Source: Verrucomicrobiota bacterium (GTDB lineage Bacteria > Verrucomicrobiota > Verrucomicrobiia > Chthoniobacterales > SZAS-18). From it: DNA of 51,334 nt. The notes beneath the pieces are model-generated. The model had not been told where the DNA came from. It did no database searches and worked only from the letters and a program-made list of their open reading frames with translations. Made by a program: the position numbers and the translations under genes. Shown here one piece after another: positions 8,406-19,258 of the stretch (the first letter of the stretch is position 1; the number at the start of each line of letters is the position of its first letter). The stretch is from assembly GCA_018240025.1 (NCBI GenBank), contig JAFEGM010000044.1, forward strand, positions 1 to 51,334. Reading direction: 5' to 3'.

Positions 8406-9950
8406 TTAGTGTCCAGAAGCGGTCTGGCCGCGCAGGCCGACGGCCTTGGACTCTTCGGCGGGAGCGTGGCTGTGGTCGGCCGCGTGGCTGTGATCGTCGT
8501 GCCCGTGATGCGGATCCGACTGCGGGAGCACACCCTTCACTTCCGAGATGGCGATCATCGGGAGGAAGCGGCAGAAGATGAGGAACAGCGTGAGGAACAG
8601 TCCATGGCTGCCGATGAAGGTCATGATGTCGACCCAGGTGGGCGAATACATGCCCCAGCTGCCCGGGAGGAAGTCGCGATGGATCGAGGTCACGATGATG
8701 ACGAAGCGCTCGAACCACATGCCCGCATTGACTGCCATGCAGACCGCGAAGACGACCCACACGTTGTAGCGGCACCACTTGAACCAGAAGAGCTGCGGCG
8801 AGATGACGTTGAAGCTCATCATGCACCAGTAGGCCCACCAATAGGGCGCCGGCGGGACGTCGAACACCCTCGAGAAGATGTAGGGGTCCGAGATGCGGTT
8901 CCGCAGGAACGCCCACTGCTCGAAGGGATTCTGCGAGTACCAGGCGATGAAGAACTCCATGATGTAGGCGTAGCCCACGATGGAGCCCGTCAGCAGGATG
9001 ATCTTCGCCATGATGTCGACGTGCTTGTCGGTGATCAGGTCATGCAGCCCGAGCATGTAGCGCGCGGGCAGCATGAGCGTGAGCACCATGGCGAAGCCGC
9101 CGAAGATGGCGCCAGCGACGAAGTAGGGCGGGAAGATGGTCGTGTGCCAGCCAGGGATGACCGAGGTGGCGAAGTCGAAGGATACGATGGTGTGCACCGA
9201 CAGCACCAGCGGGGTCGAAATGCCGGCCAGGATCAGGTAGGCCATCTCGTAGTTGCGCCAGTGGCGGTTGCCGCCGCGCCAGCCGAGGGCGAAGAAGCCG
9301 TAAGCGAAACGCTTGATCTTGCTGGTCGCCCGGTCACGCAGAGTGGCGATATCGGGGATCAGGCCCATGTACCAGAAGAGCAGCGAGACCGTGAAGTAGG
9401 TCGAGACTGCGAACACGTCCCAAAGCAGCGGGCTGCGGAAGTTCTGCCAGATGCCGTTGGCGTTCGGCAGCGGGGCCAGGAACCAAGCCATCCAGACGCG
9501 CCCGACGTGGAGCGCGGGATAGAGCCCCGCGCAGATGACCGCAAAGATGGTCATCGCTTCGGCAGCTCGATTGATCGAGGTGCGCCACTTTTGGCGGGTC
9601 AGGAACAAGATGGCCGAAATGAGCGTGCCAGCGTGACCGATACCGATCCAGAACACGAAGTTGGTGATGTCCCAAGCCCAGAAGACCGGCGCATTCTGCC
9701 CCCACACACCGATGCCGGTCAGGATGAGGTAGGTGAACCCGAAGGGCACCCAGAGCATCAGCAGGAACGAGGGGATGAAGAGAATCCACCACCACTTGTT
9801 CGTCTTCACCTCGACGATCCCGCAGATCTTCTCGGTGATCCAATGGTAGTCGCGGTTGTTGAGCACCAACGGCGCCTTCTCCACCTGCTTGACCATCGCG
9901 GGGTCAAACTGCGGGTTGGCGGGCGCGTCTTTCAGAGCGGAATCGGCCAT
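8406..9950 (-). CDS. actC: Alternative complex III subunit ActC (NrfD/PsrC quinol-binding membrane subunit)
   Basis: ActC is the large NrfD/PsrC-like membrane subunit that binds quinol in ACIII. The 514-residue product has about ten helices. Conserved segments visible are [31 protein letters not shown] and [33 protein letters not shown] (given here as key residues of the quinol-side core). The C-terminal tail is striking: after VLPQSD it contains about ten histidines within 25 residues ([15 protein letters not shown]), which could bind copper or zinc. Start ATG at 9950, 27 bp after actB. Confidence 0.93.
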   Translation of the reverse strand: MADSALKDAPANPQFDPAMVKQVEKAPLVLNNRDYHWITEKICGIVEVKTNKWWWILFIPSFLLMLWVPFGFTYLILTGIGVWGQNAPVFWAWDITNFVFWIGIGHAGTLISAILFLTRQKWRTSINRAAEAMTIFAVICAGLYPALHVGRVWMAWFLAPLPNANGIWQNFRSPLLWDVFAVSTYFTVSLLFWYMGLIPDIATLRDRATSKIKRFAYGFFALGWRGGNRHWRNYEMAYLILAGISTPLVLSVHTIVSFDFATSVIPGWHTTIFPPYFVAGAIFGGFAMVLTLMLPARYMLGLHDLITDKHVDIMAKIILLTGSIVGYAYIMEFFIAWYSQNPFEQWAFLRNRISDPYIFSRVFDVPPAPYWWAYWCMMSFNVISPQLFWFKWCRYNVWVVFAVCMAVNAGMWFERFVIIVTSIHRDFLPGSWGMYSPTWVDIMTFIGSHGLFLTLFLIFCRFLPMIAISEVKGVLPQSDPHHGHDDHSHAADHSHAPAEESKAVGLRGQTASGH

Positions 9951-9977
9951 AGGAAGCGTGGTAAGTCGTGGGGGCCG

Positions 9978-12900
9978 TTAGTGGGAATCGCCGTGCGGGA
10001 AATCCGAGGTCATGCCGACCTTAGCCGCGCCAGGCATCTTGGCGTTCGGGTTCCGCAGACGCGCCTGGTAGCTGAGCCGCGGCTTGATGTTCAGATACTC
10101 GAGCATGCGGTAGTCGCGGTCCTGCTTCTTCATCGCCACGACCTTGCTCTTGGGATCGTTGAGATCGCCGAAGACGATCGCCTCCGTCGGGCAGACCTGC
10201 TGGCAGGCCACCTTGAAGGAATCCGTCGGGACCTTGACGTTGTTGGAGTCGCGGGCCACGCGCAGCTGCTTGATCTTGGCCTCTTCGATGCGCTGAACGC
10301 AGAAGGTGCACTTCTCCATCACGCCGCGCATGCGGACGGTGACGTTCGGGTTCTTGGCCAGCTTGAGCGTCTCCTCCATGCCCTTCTCGGCGAACGGGCC
10401 CCAAACCAGCTGGTCGAGCGGGCGCTGGTTGTAATCGAAGTAGTTGAAGCGGCGGACCTTATACGGGCAGTTGTTGGCGCAATAACGGGTGCCGATGCAC
10501 CGGTTGTAAGCCATGGAATTCAGGCCCTCTTCCGTATGGATGGTCGCATTGACCGGGCAGACCGTTTCGCACGGAGCGCTCTCGCAATGGTGGCAGGTCA
10601 CCGGCTGCATCAGCACCTGCGGATCCGCATCCTTGTCGTCGATGGTCGAATAGTAGCGATCCATCCGGATCCAGTGCATCACGCGGCCGCGACGCACCTG
10701 CTCCTTGCCGACGATCGGAATGTTATTCTCGGCCTGGCAGGCCACCACACAGGCGTTGCAGCCGGTGCAGGTGTTGAGATCGATTGCCATGCCCCACTTG
10801 TGGATGCCGTTGAGGGGCGGGTTCGTGTAGATGTCGGCCGCCGGCGGGATGTGGGAATCCATGCCGAACTTCTGCACGAAGCTCTTGCCGTGCTCGTCGA
10901 AGCCGGCGTGGTGCTTGTAGGTCTCGATCGGCAGCTCACGCACGAGAGCGCGGCCTTCCATGTGGAAATACTGCTGCGTCGTGGCAAAGAGATGGGGCTT
11001 GGCATCCGCCAGGCGCGTGATCTTCGCTCCGCTGACGACGTAAGGTTCGGCCGTCGTGCGGAGCGGGTAGGCGTCCCAACCCACAGCCTCGCCGCTGGTG
11101 TTCTTGGTCGCGATCTTGCCACCGGCCTTGCGGCCGTAGCCCAGCGCGATGCTGACCGAGTGGTCGGCGTGCCCGGGAGAAACAATGACGCCCGCCTGGA
11201 TCTTGCGGCCGCCGACAGAAATCTCGACGATGTCTCCCCAGACGCCGGTGCCCTGGCCGTCGCGCGGCTGCAATTCCTTGGTCTTCGCGAAGTTCTCGCT
11301 GATGTCCGAGGTCTTGACGCCAAGCTTCTTGGCCATCGCCATGTTCATCAGCACGGCGTTGTCCCAGGTCAGCTTCGTGATCGGATCCGGCATCTCCTGC
11401 ATCCAGCCGTTGTTGGCGTAACGGCCGTCATAGACGGAGTAGTCGGGGATCAGCACCACCTCGAAGGCGTCCGCGGTCGGCACCGGGGTCGACTTGAAAT
11501 TCGTCTGCACGAACGACTTGGCGGCACCGCCATTGTAGGCCGCGGTCGAAGCGGCCGGGGCGCTGCCGGCGACGTAGCCCTCGCGCAGGAACGCGTTCCA
11601 CGCGGTCGCCTCGTCGGCATTCTTGTTGTAGCTTTTGAAGGTCTCCTGAATGAGCGCCGGGCCGTCGATCTTCTCGCGGCCGGTCACGTGGGCGATGACC
11701 TCGAGCTCTGACAGACCGCCGTGCAGCGGGAGAATCATCGGCTGGGTGCCGACATAGCTGCCGTCCTCGGCCAGACCGTCCCCCCAGCTTTCGAGGTAAT
11801 GAGCGGCCGGCACGTGCCACGTGGCGAGGGCCCCGGTTTCATCGACATGGCTGCCGAGGTGCACCACGGTGGCCACCTTCTTGATCGCCTCGGCAAACTT
11901 GAGGTCGCTCGGAGCGGCGTAGACCGGATTCCAGCCGGAGATGACGAGCGTCTTGATCGCGCCGGACTCGATCTTCTTGACCAGGTCCGCCAGCGAGGTC
12001 GCGGCGGCCGAACCGGACTCGGCCGTGACCACGGTCTTGCCGAACCCACCCAGCGCCTGGTTGATCGCCCACCCGAGCGCGTGAACCCAGCCCGGCTGAT
12101 GCGGGCCGACCAAGACGACGGCCTTGCCGGCGTTGGCGGCGAGATCCTTGGCCGCTTCGGTGATCCAGGGGCTGCTCTGCTCGAACTTCTTCAGCTCGGT
12201 GGCCGGCACGACGCTCAGAATGTCCTGCAGCGCGCCGACGCCCGCATCGACCATCGCCTTAGCCAGCGCGACCGCGACCGCGCCGATCTGCCCGGCCGGG
12301 GCCCGCAGGCGGTGGTCGGCGATGCCGCCGGTGATGGTGTAGCGATTCTCCACCACGTAGAGGCGGTTCATCGAATCCTCGGCCTTGCCCACGCGGCGCT
12401 TGGCCATGAAATCGCGCGAAGCCTCGAGGCCGCCTTCGTCCTCATCGAGGAAGTCGCAGTCGAGGGCCAGCACGACGTCGGCCGCGCCGAACTTCGGATG
12501 CACGCGAACTTTCTCGTTCCCGAAGACCGCCTTCGCGGCCTCGCGCTCGTTCTGGTCGGAAAAGACATCCCAAACGCACCACGTCGCCGAGGGGAACTGC
12601 TTCGCCACCTCCGCCTGCAGGCGCGCGCGGGTCGGCGAATTGGAATCACCCACGAGGAACGCGAGACTGGCGCCGCGATCGGCCGCCGCCGCGGTGCGCA
12701 ACTCCTTCACCCAGGCGGCGAACTTCTCCTTCGAGGAGGGCTTGCCCTGGAAGAGGAACGAGCGCGAGCGATCCGGGTCGTAGAGATCGAGAATGGAAGC
12801 CTGCGCGAAGGCATCGGTGCCGCCGCCGGAGGCCGGGTGCAGCGGGTTGCCCTCGACCTTGATCGGCCGTCCGTCCGTCGTGGCCACCACCAGCGGCATG

Positions 12901-13229
12901 GTCGCGCCGCGGCGCGGCATTGCCGTGGCGTAGTGCAGGAGTTCGCCCGGGATCTGCCATTCTACTGACTTGGCGAACGGGACGAAATTCGACTCCGGCC
13001 GGCGGCAGCCGCTCAGGCCGAAACCGGCCAGCGCGAGCGAGGCACCCATGAGGCCGAGGAAGCTGCGGCGCGAGAGTTCGTCGCCCTGCATTTCCGCGGC
13101 TCCGGCCGGGAACTCGCGCTCGAGATAGCCGCGGAACTCCGGCGTGTCGTGCAACTCGCCGTGCGATCGCCAATACGTGCGGCCCGTGGGATTCGCGGAC
13201 TCGGTCGGATGCTGGTTAACGCGCTTCAT
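9978..13229 (-). CDS. actB: Alternative complex III subunit ActB (molybdopterin-oxidoreductase-like plus Fe-S domain)
   Basis: ActB is the large periplasmic subunit of ACIII, 1083 residues. The N-terminus has a twin-arginine motif SRRSFLGL (53-60) and a lipobox LSGC (72-75), so it is probably a Tat-exported lipoprotein. Residues about 80-780 resemble a molybdopterin oxidoreductase; in characterised ACIII this domain has no molybdenum cofactor. The C-terminal part has four cysteine groups: CTGCNACVVAC (near 819), CHHCESAPCETVCP (near 877), CIGTRYCANNCP (near 909) and CTFC with CQQVCP (near 974-1010). The third group lacks one cysteine (arginine-tyrosine in its place), which matches the single [3Fe-4S] beside three [4Fe-4S] clusters known for ActB. 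It is 40 bp after actA. Confidence 0.95.
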   Translation of the reverse strand: MKRVNQHPTESANPTGRTYWRSHGELHDTPEFRGYLEREFPAGAAEMQGDELSRRSFLGLMGASLALAGFGLSGCRRPESNFVPFAKSVEWQIPGELLHYATAMPRRGATMPLVVATTDGRPIKVEGNPLHPASGGGTDAFAQASILDLYDPDRSRSFLFQGKPSSKEKFAAWVKELRTAAAADRGASLAFLVGDSNSPTRARLQAEVAKQFPSATWCVWDVFSDQNEREAAKAVFGNEKVRVHPKFGAADVVLALDCDFLDEDEGGLEASRDFMAKRRVGKAEDSMNRLYVVENRYTITGGIADHRLRAPAGQIGAVAVALAKAMVDAGVGALQDILSVVPATELKKFEQSSPWITEAAKDLAANAGKAVVLVGPHQPGWVHALGWAINQALGGFGKTVVTAESGSAAATSLADLVKKIESGAIKTLVISGWNPVYAAPSDLKFAEAIKKVATVVHLGSHVDETGALATWHVPAAHYLESWGDGLAEDGSYVGTQPMILPLHGGLSELEVIAHVTGREKIDGPALIQETFKSYNKNADEATAWNAFLREGYVAGSAPAASTAAYNGGAAKSFVQTNFKSTPVPTADAFEVVLIPDYSVYDGRYANNGWMQEMPDPITKLTWDNAVLMNMAMAKKLGVKTSDISENFAKTKELQPRDGQGTGVWGDIVEISVGGRKIQAGVIVSPGHADHSVSIALGYGRKAGGKIATKNTSGEAVGWDAYPLRTTAEPYVVSGAKITRLADAKPHLFATTQQYFHMEGRALVRELPIETYKHHAGFDEHGKSFVQKFGMDSHIPPAADIYTNPPLNGIHKWGMAIDLNTCTGCNACVVACQAENNIPIVGKEQVRRGRVMHWIRMDRYYSTIDDKDADPQVLMQPVTCHHCESAPCETVCPVNATIHTEEGLNSMAYNRCIGTRYCANNCPYKVRRFNYFDYNQRPLDQLVWGPFAEKGMEETLKLAKNPNVTVRMRGVMEKCTFCVQRIEEAKIKQLRVARDSNNVKVPTDSFKVACQQVCPTEAIVFGDLNDPKSKVVAMKKQDRDYRMLEYLNIKPRLSYQARLRNPNAKMPGAAKVGMTSDFPHGDSH

Positions 13230-13269
13230 CGAATAACGGGATCAGGAGGCGAAAGTTGAAAGGGGAAGA

Positions 13270-13926
13270 TCAGCGATGGCAGCCGTTGCAGGTCAGCGGC
13301 GGCTGGACGTTCCAGGCGGTCTTGAGATCCTTGCCCATGGCGACCTGCTGCTTGCCGATGTCCTCGGCCTTCCAATTGAGGTTCGTCACGTACTCGACCG
13401 GGCGGAGGTGGTTCTCCGGCGCGCGGTGGCAGTCCAGACACCAGCTCATGCTCTGCGGCTGGTCGTGCCAGACGACGGCCATCTCGTTGACCTTACCGTG
13501 GCAGCTGACACAGCTGACGCCGCGATTCACGTGGGCCGAGTGATTGAAATAAACGTAATCGGGAGCCTTGTGGATCCGCACCCAGTTGATGGGAGTGTTC
13601 GTCTCGTAGCTCTTGCGCACCACCTCGAGCCGCGGGCTGGTTGCCTTGATCTGCGTATGGCAGTTCATGCACGTCTGCGACGTCGGGATGTTCGAGTGCG
13701 CGGCGCGCTCGACGTGGCTATGACAGTATCGGCAGTCGAGACCGACCTGATTCACGTGGATGGCGTGGCTGAAGGGCACCGGCTGGCTCGGCATGTAGCC
13801 GGCGCGCGTGTACTTCGGCGTGAAGTAGTAGGTCACGCCACCAGCGAGGGCCGTGACCGTGACCATGGCGCCGACCAGAACCTTGAGCGGAAGCGCATTA
13901 GTCCACTTCGGGAAGATATTCGCCAT
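13270..13926 (-). CDS. actA: Alternative complex III subunit ActA (pentahaem cytochrome c)
   Basis: ActA is the pentahaem cytochrome c of ACIII. The 218-residue product has one N-terminal membrane anchor (about 14-34) and five CxxCH sites: CRYCH (65-69), CMNCH (86-90), CVSCH (139-143), CLDCH (163-167) and CNGCH (213-217). Five haems in a protein of this length, followed by actB, is diagnostic. It is the first gene of the 13-gene operon; start ATG at 13926. No good Shine-Dalgarno sequence precedes it. Confidence 0.95.
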   Translation of the reverse strand: MANIFPKWTNALPLKVLVGAMVTVTALAGGVTYYFTPKYTRAGYMPSQPVPFSHAIHVNQVGLDCRYCHSHVERAAHSNIPTSQTCMNCHTQIKATSPRLEVVRKSYETNTPINWVRIHKAPDYVYFNHSAHVNRGVSCVSCHGKVNEMAVVWHDQPQSMSWCLDCHRAPENHLRPVEYVTNLNWKAEDIGKQQVAMGKDLKTAWNVQPPLTCNGCHR

Positions 13927-14359
13927 GGGAGGGGAGAATTTTGAACGGAAACCGGAAAGATTCGTCTAATCCGCCCAGCCTCCTCAAAGCAAGTCTGGCA
14001 CGTCGAAATTGCCCGGTGAAAGGCAATTTTTTCGACGTGCCGCGGCCGCGTGGGAGAATGCCGTGGATTAGCAAAACTAATGGAGCGGACTGGGACCGGC
14101 CCGTCAACGGAGTTTGGCCCTCGCACTGCATTTTCTGCGAGAAGGCGCATGAATCCAGCCCCGGCGTGCCCGCGAAAACTTTGTACGAAGTATTTGGCGG
14201 AGTCTGAAAACCGGAGTTTTTGCCCGTTGTGAGGGCTCCGATCTCGGTACGCTGCGCGGTTTGATGCAAAAATAGCCGTTCGGCGCTCCTAGGACACTAC
14301 CTGCGGTATGGCACAGGCTGGAATTGCCAGTGTCACAGCTTCCGCCCATGCTCGGGCCC
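13927..14359. other. Divergent intergenic region between the respiratory operon and osmC-like gene
   Basis: 433 bp without a credible gene, between the minus-strand actA and the plus-strand OsmC-family gene. It must hold the promoter of the respiratory operon and that of osmC. It contains the long hairpin at 13997-14041 and an A+T-richer patch at about 14170-14285. I see no -35/-10 pair strong enough to report. Small open frames in it have no recognisable content. Confidence 0.6.
13997..14041. promoter_or_regulatory. Long imperfect palindrome upstream of actA
   Basis: Arms GGCACGTCGAAA (13997-14008) and TTTCGACGTGCC (14030-14041) are perfect complements of 12 bp. Inside them TTGCC (14009-14013) pairs with GGCAA (14022-14026), leaving a three-T bulge and an 8-nt loop. 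It lies 71-115 bp upstream of the actA start. It could be an operator, a 5' leader structure or a terminator of upstream transcription; the sequence alone does not decide. Confidence 0.55.
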
Positions 14360-14773
14360 ATGAGCGTCTCCATCTCCATCGGCTATCTCGGCGAACTGCG
14401 CTGCGAAGCGGTCCACGGCCCCTCGGGCAACGTCCTCCAGACCGACGCCCCGCGCGACAATCACGGCAAGGGCGAGGCCTTTTCGCCCACGGACCTCGTC
14501 GCCACCGCGCTGGGCACGTGCATGGCCACGACGATGGCCCTCGTCGCGCGCCAGCATGGGGTCGAACTGGCCGGCACCAAAGTCACGGTGCGCAAGGAAA
14601 TGAGCGCCGAGCCGCCCCGCCGTATTGCCCGCCTCGTCGCCGATGTCACGGTGCCGCTGCCGGCCGCACACGAGCTGCGCGAGCGCCTCGAGCACGCCGC
14701 CCACGCCTGCCCGGTGGCGCGGAGTTTGCATCCGGACACTGCCCTGCCGGTGACGTTCGTCTGGCAGGGTTGA
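14360..14773 (+). CDS. OsmC/YhfA-family protein
   Basis: OsmC-family protein, a group that includes thiol-dependent organic hydroperoxide reductases. The two conserved cysteines are present in LGTCMATTMA and HACPVARSL, and the segment GEAFSPTDLVATALGTC is characteristic. I chose the ATG at 14360 (137 residues); the ATG at 14348 or a TTG at 14324 would add 4 or 12 residues, and no Shine-Dalgarno sequence decides between them. The substrate is unknown; many YhfA-type members are uncharacterised. It is 9 bp ahead of the hydrolase gene and likely co-transcribed. Confidence 0.88.
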   Translation: MSVSISIGYLGELRCEAVHGPSGNVLQTDAPRDNHGKGEAFSPTDLVATALGTCMATTMALVARQHGVELAGTKVTVRKEMSAEPPRRIARLVADVTVPLPAAHELRERLEHAAHACPVARSLHPDTALPVTFVWQG

Positions 14774-14782
14774 TCCGCCGTC

Positions 14783-15862
14783 ATGCGCGCTCTTTCGCTG
14801 CTCCTCGCCAGCCTCGTGCTAGGGCTGGCCACCGCGCGCGGAGCGGAGTATCCGGCGCCGGTCGAGGCGGATTTCATCCTGCGCGATTTCCGCTTCGCCT
14901 CGGGGGAATCGCTGCCCGAGCTGCGCCTGCATTACCGCACGATCGGCCGGCCGCAGCGCGACGCCGACGGCCGCGTGCGCAACGCGGTGCTCATTCTGCA
15001 CGGCACCTCGGGCAGCGGCGCCCAGTTCCTGCGTCCGGAATTCGCGGGCGAGCTTTTTGGCCCGGGCCAGCTACTCGATGCGGCGAAGTTCTTTGTCGTC
15101 CTGCCCGATGGCATCGGCCACGGCCGCTCGTCCAAGCCCAGCGACGGATTGCACGCGAAATTCCCGCGCTACGGCTACCGCGACATGGTCGAGGCGCAGC
15201 GTCGCTTGCTGACCGAGGGCCTCGGCGTCGCGCATGCACGCCTCGTCATGGGCACCTCGATGGGCGGCATGCACACCTGGCTCTGGGGCCAGCTCCATCC
15301 GGATTTCATGGATGCGCTTTTCCCGCTCGCCAGCCTGCCGACTCAGATCGCAGGGCGGAACCGCGCCTGGCGCCGGCTCGTCATCGACGCAATCCGCCTC
15401 GATCGCGCGTGGCAGGGCGGCGACTACGCGACCCAGCCCCCTTCGCTGCGCACGGCCATCGGCATGCTCTGGCTCATGAGCAGCAATCCGCCGCTGCGGC
15501 AGAAGGCGGCGCCGACCCTCGCGCAGAGCGACCAAGTGTACGACGCGTTCTTCGCCGAGCTCTCGCGCACGCTCGATGCCAACGACTTCCTCTACGCGCT
15601 GGAGGCCTCGCACGACTACGATCCCGCGCCAGGGCTCGAGCGGATCCGCGTCCCGCTGCTCGCGCTCAACACGGCGGACGACCTCATCAATCCGCCCGAG
15701 CTCGGGATTCTCGAACGGGAGATCCGCCGCGTACCGCAAGGGCAGGCCGTGGTGCTGCCGCTGAGCGAGGCGACGCGCGGCCACGGCAGCCACACCGTGG
15801 CCCCGCTTTGGCGCGAGCATCTCCGCGCCTTGCTGGAACGCTCGCCCCCCGCCGCGCGCTAG
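14783..15862 (+). CDS. Secreted alpha/beta hydrolase, MetX (homoserine O-acetyltransferase)-like
   Basis: A 359-residue alpha/beta hydrolase with a signal peptide (1-20). The nucleophile elbow is GTSMGG (S159). The acid is in NTADDLINP (D299 or D300) and the histidine in GHGSHT (H334 or H337). The sequence layout (LRYRTIG-like start LRLHYRTIG, then HGTSGSG and LPDGIGHG-RSSKPSDGL) follows the MetX-like branch. An exported protein is unlikely to make methionine, so a hydrolytic role in the envelope is more likely than acetyl transfer. Substrate unknown. Confidence 0.85.
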   Translation: MRALSLLLASLVLGLATARGAEYPAPVEADFILRDFRFASGESLPELRLHYRTIGRPQRDADGRVRNAVLILHGTSGSGAQFLRPEFAGELFGPGQLLDAAKFFVVLPDGIGHGRSSKPSDGLHAKFPRYGYRDMVEAQRRLLTEGLGVAHARLVMGTSMGGMHTWLWGQLHPDFMDALFPLASLPTQIAGRNRAWRRLVIDAIRLDRAWQGGDYATQPPSLRTAIGMLWLMSSNPPLRQKAAPTLAQSDQVYDAFFAELSRTLDANDFLYALEASHDYDPAPGLERIRVPLLALNTADDLINPPELGILEREIRRVPQGQAVVLPLSEATRGHGSHTVAPLWREHLRALLERSPPAAR

Positions 15863-15927
15863 AAAGCGTCCGGGCCGCACCGTTTCGGCTTCCCCTGCCC
15901 CGCCCTTTTCCCCTTTGTTCGGCGGTC

Positions 15928-17385
<1,458 letters not shown>

Positions 17386-17448
17386 TGCCGCAGTTGCTTA
17401 TCCCGCCGGCCGCACTTGCAGCGCCCGGGGAAGAGCGTGGTTTGCGCC

Positions 17449-18162
17449 ATGCGTCCGCTTCTCTTCGCCGCCCTGCTGCTGGCCTCACAGCTGGTTTCTA
17501 CGCTGACCGCGCAAAACAGCGCTCCGCCGGAGACCGGCGTGGCACGGGCCGAGCGGCTGCTGGCGGCCATGGGCGGGCGCGATGCCTGGGCGCGGGTGCG
17601 CTGGGTGCACGTGCAGGCGGTGCACGATGACCTCGATCAGGCGCAGCCCTTCAACAACTACCTCTGGAACGACTTCAGCCGTCTGCGCCTGCGTTTCGAG
17701 GCGCACAATTCGACGCTTGATCGGTGTCGCGTCGTCGACGGCAACAGCGGCTGGCGCTGGGCCGATGGGAAGCGGATTGCGCTGACTACGGCGCAGGCGG
17801 CGGACGAGCAGCCGTGGTGGGAGGCGAACATTTACCGAACGCTGCAACGCCTGGCCGCCCGCGATCCCGGTCTGGAGGCGCGGGCCGTCGGAGCGCATCG
17901 CCTGGAGATCTTCCGCTCCGACGGCAAGCGGCTGAATTGGTTCGTCCTGCACCCGAGCGGCGCGCCCATGCTCTTCGGCACTTGGGACAGCGAGGCCGGC
18001 ACCGTCTTCGGTCCGCTCGGCAAGGCCGGCGAACTGCGGTATCCCAAGTGGGGCGGGAGGCCCGATGGCAGCTGGCGCTACGAGATCGTGCGCTTCCAGG
18101 CCGAAGCGGGCGAACCGGCGGCCGAAGTGTTCGAATCGACCGAGAAACTCGGCGCGCCCTGA
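17449..18162 (+). CDS. Secreted protein, possibly LolA-like fold
   Basis: A 237-residue exported protein with a signal peptide (about 1-21, cleavage after LTA). The mature start, ARAERLLAAMGGRDAWARVRWVHVQA, is the kind of opening seen in LolA/LppX-like periplasmic proteins ('A-x-x-L-L-x-A-M-G-G-x-D-A-W'). Several tryptophans are spread through the domain. I do not recognise a specific family. The ATG at 17449 fits the signal peptide better than the upstream TTG at 17416. It ends 15 bp before the stop of the convergent TPR gene, so no room for a terminator is left. Confidence 0.75.
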   Translation: MRPLLFAALLLASQLVSTLTAQNSAPPETGVARAERLLAAMGGRDAWARVRWVHVQAVHDDLDQAQPFNNYLWNDFSRLRLRFEAHNSTLDRCRVVDGNSGWRWADGKRIALTTAQAADEQPWWEANIYRTLQRLAARDPGLEARAVGAHRLEIFRSDGKRLNWFVLHPSGAPMLFGTWDSEAGTVFGPLGKAGELRYPKWGGRPDGSWRYEIVRFQAEAGEPAAEVFESTEKLGAP

Positions 18163-18177
18163 ATCCGCCGCGGCGGA

Positions 18178-19122
18178 CTACTTCTTCGCCTTGGGCGTAG
18201 CCGCGGGGCTGGCGGCAGGCTTGGCGTCAGCCGGCTTGGCGTCAGCAGGTTTGGCGTCGGCCGGCTTGGCGTCAGCGGGCTTGGCTTCGGCCGGCGCGGC
18301 TGGCGTAGCAAGCGAGCCGACCTCCGGGTTCGGAGGAGGCGTCGCGAGCATGAACGGCACCTGCGGAGCGCCCGGCGTGCCGGGAGCGGCCGCCGCTTCG
18401 GGAGCCGGGGTCGGGAGCGGGGTCGGCGGCGGCATCTGGAAGACATCGGCACCGGCCTCACCGCCGCGCAGGGTCTTCTTCTCGAGCACAGCCTGGGTCG
18501 AGGCGACCGACGTCGGATACTTGGCCGTCAGTTCGTCGAGAATCTTGCGCGCCTCTTCCGGCTTCTTGCGCTTGATCAAGTTGGCCCGTGCGGACAGGGC
18601 CAGCGGCGCGGCGAAATCGTTCGGGGCTTTTTCAACCACCGTCTTGTAGGCCGTCTCGGCCTGATCCGCCTTGCCGCCCGCTTCGAGGTTCGAGGCGATG
18701 GCGAGCAGGGCCGCGCCATACATCGGATGCTTCGGGAAGCGCTCGGCCACCGTCTGGGCCGTCTTGACCGCGCCTTCGAAATCCTTGGCCTCGCCCTGCT
18801 TCTGCGCCAGCAGCAGGCCGGCGTCGGCCGCGGCATCCGCGTTGGGGTGATCGGCCAGGACCTTCTTCAGATCATCGATCGTCTTGGCGGCGGAAAGCTG
18901 CGCATTGGCCGCCCGCGAAGCGGAGTGGGCCAGATACTGCCAGACGGAAAAGACGATGATGCCGGCCAGAGCGATCAGGATGGCCGCGATGCCCTTCTTC
19001 CAATGCTGGGTCCAGAAAATCTCCCACTCCAGCCCGAGGTCCGGCCCTTTCGAACCCTCGGAAGCAGGCGCTGCGGCAGGGGTGGAGGCAACGCTGGACG
19101 GACGGCGGGATTCGGGAGGCAT
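18178..19122 (-). CDS. Membrane-anchored TPR protein (YfgM-like) with KPADA repeat tail
   Basis: A 314-residue protein. Residues 25-45 form a cytoplasmic stretch, about 46-66 one membrane helix (GIAAILIALAGIIVFSVW), then an alpha-helical TPR-like domain (about 75-205) with repeats such as AKTIDDLKKVLADHPNADAAADA. The layout matches YfgM, the SecYEG-associated TPR protein, but similarity is only architectural. The C-terminal 110 residues are proline/alanine-rich and include four to five KPADA units. Start ATG at 19122 was preferred over a GTG at 19158. Confidence 0.75.
   Translation of the reverse strand: MPPESRRPSSVASTPAAAPASEGSKGPDLGLEWEIFWTQHWKKGIAAILIALAGIIVFSVWQYLAHSASRAANAQLSAAKTIDDLKKVLADHPNADAAADAGLLLAQKQGEAKDFEGAVKTAQTVAERFPKHPMYGAALLAIASNLEAGGKADQAETAYKTVVEKAPNDFAAPLALSARANLIKRKKPEEARKILDELTAKYPTSVASTQAVLEKKTLRGGEAGADVFQMPPPTPLPTPAPEAAAAPGTPGAPQVPFMLATPPPNPEVGSLATPAAPAEAKPADAKPADAKPADAKPADAKPAASPAATPKAKK
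18219..18293. repeat. 15-bp tandem repeat inside the TPR gene
   Basis: About five copies of a 15-bp unit (core GGCTTGGCGTCAG on the plus strand) encode the KPADA pentapeptides of the minus-strand gene. Copies differ at a few third positions. Such a tract is prone to length change by slippage without breaking the frame. Confidence 0.85.
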
Positions 19123-19258
19123 AAGGGAAAGCGGGCCGGGAAAGTGAAGCAAAACCACCGAGCGTCAAGGCTCGCTGGCGCGGGCTTCCGCAGGGATTCG
19201 CACCGGCGCGCGCCGCCCCTCGCGGAGGGCGCACGCCGGGGTCGGCCATCAGCGGGGG

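Noticed and set aside
5817..11711. Plus-strand open frame of 1964 codons opposite the ACIII genes
   Set aside because: It is antisense to seven well-identified genes and is rich in arginine, histidine and glutamate, the usual product of reading GC-rich codons in the complementary frame.
14308..15927. Upstream extension of the NCS1 permease frame
   Set aside because: It overlaps the OsmC-like and hydrolase genes in another frame and has no transporter features; the permease begins at 15928.
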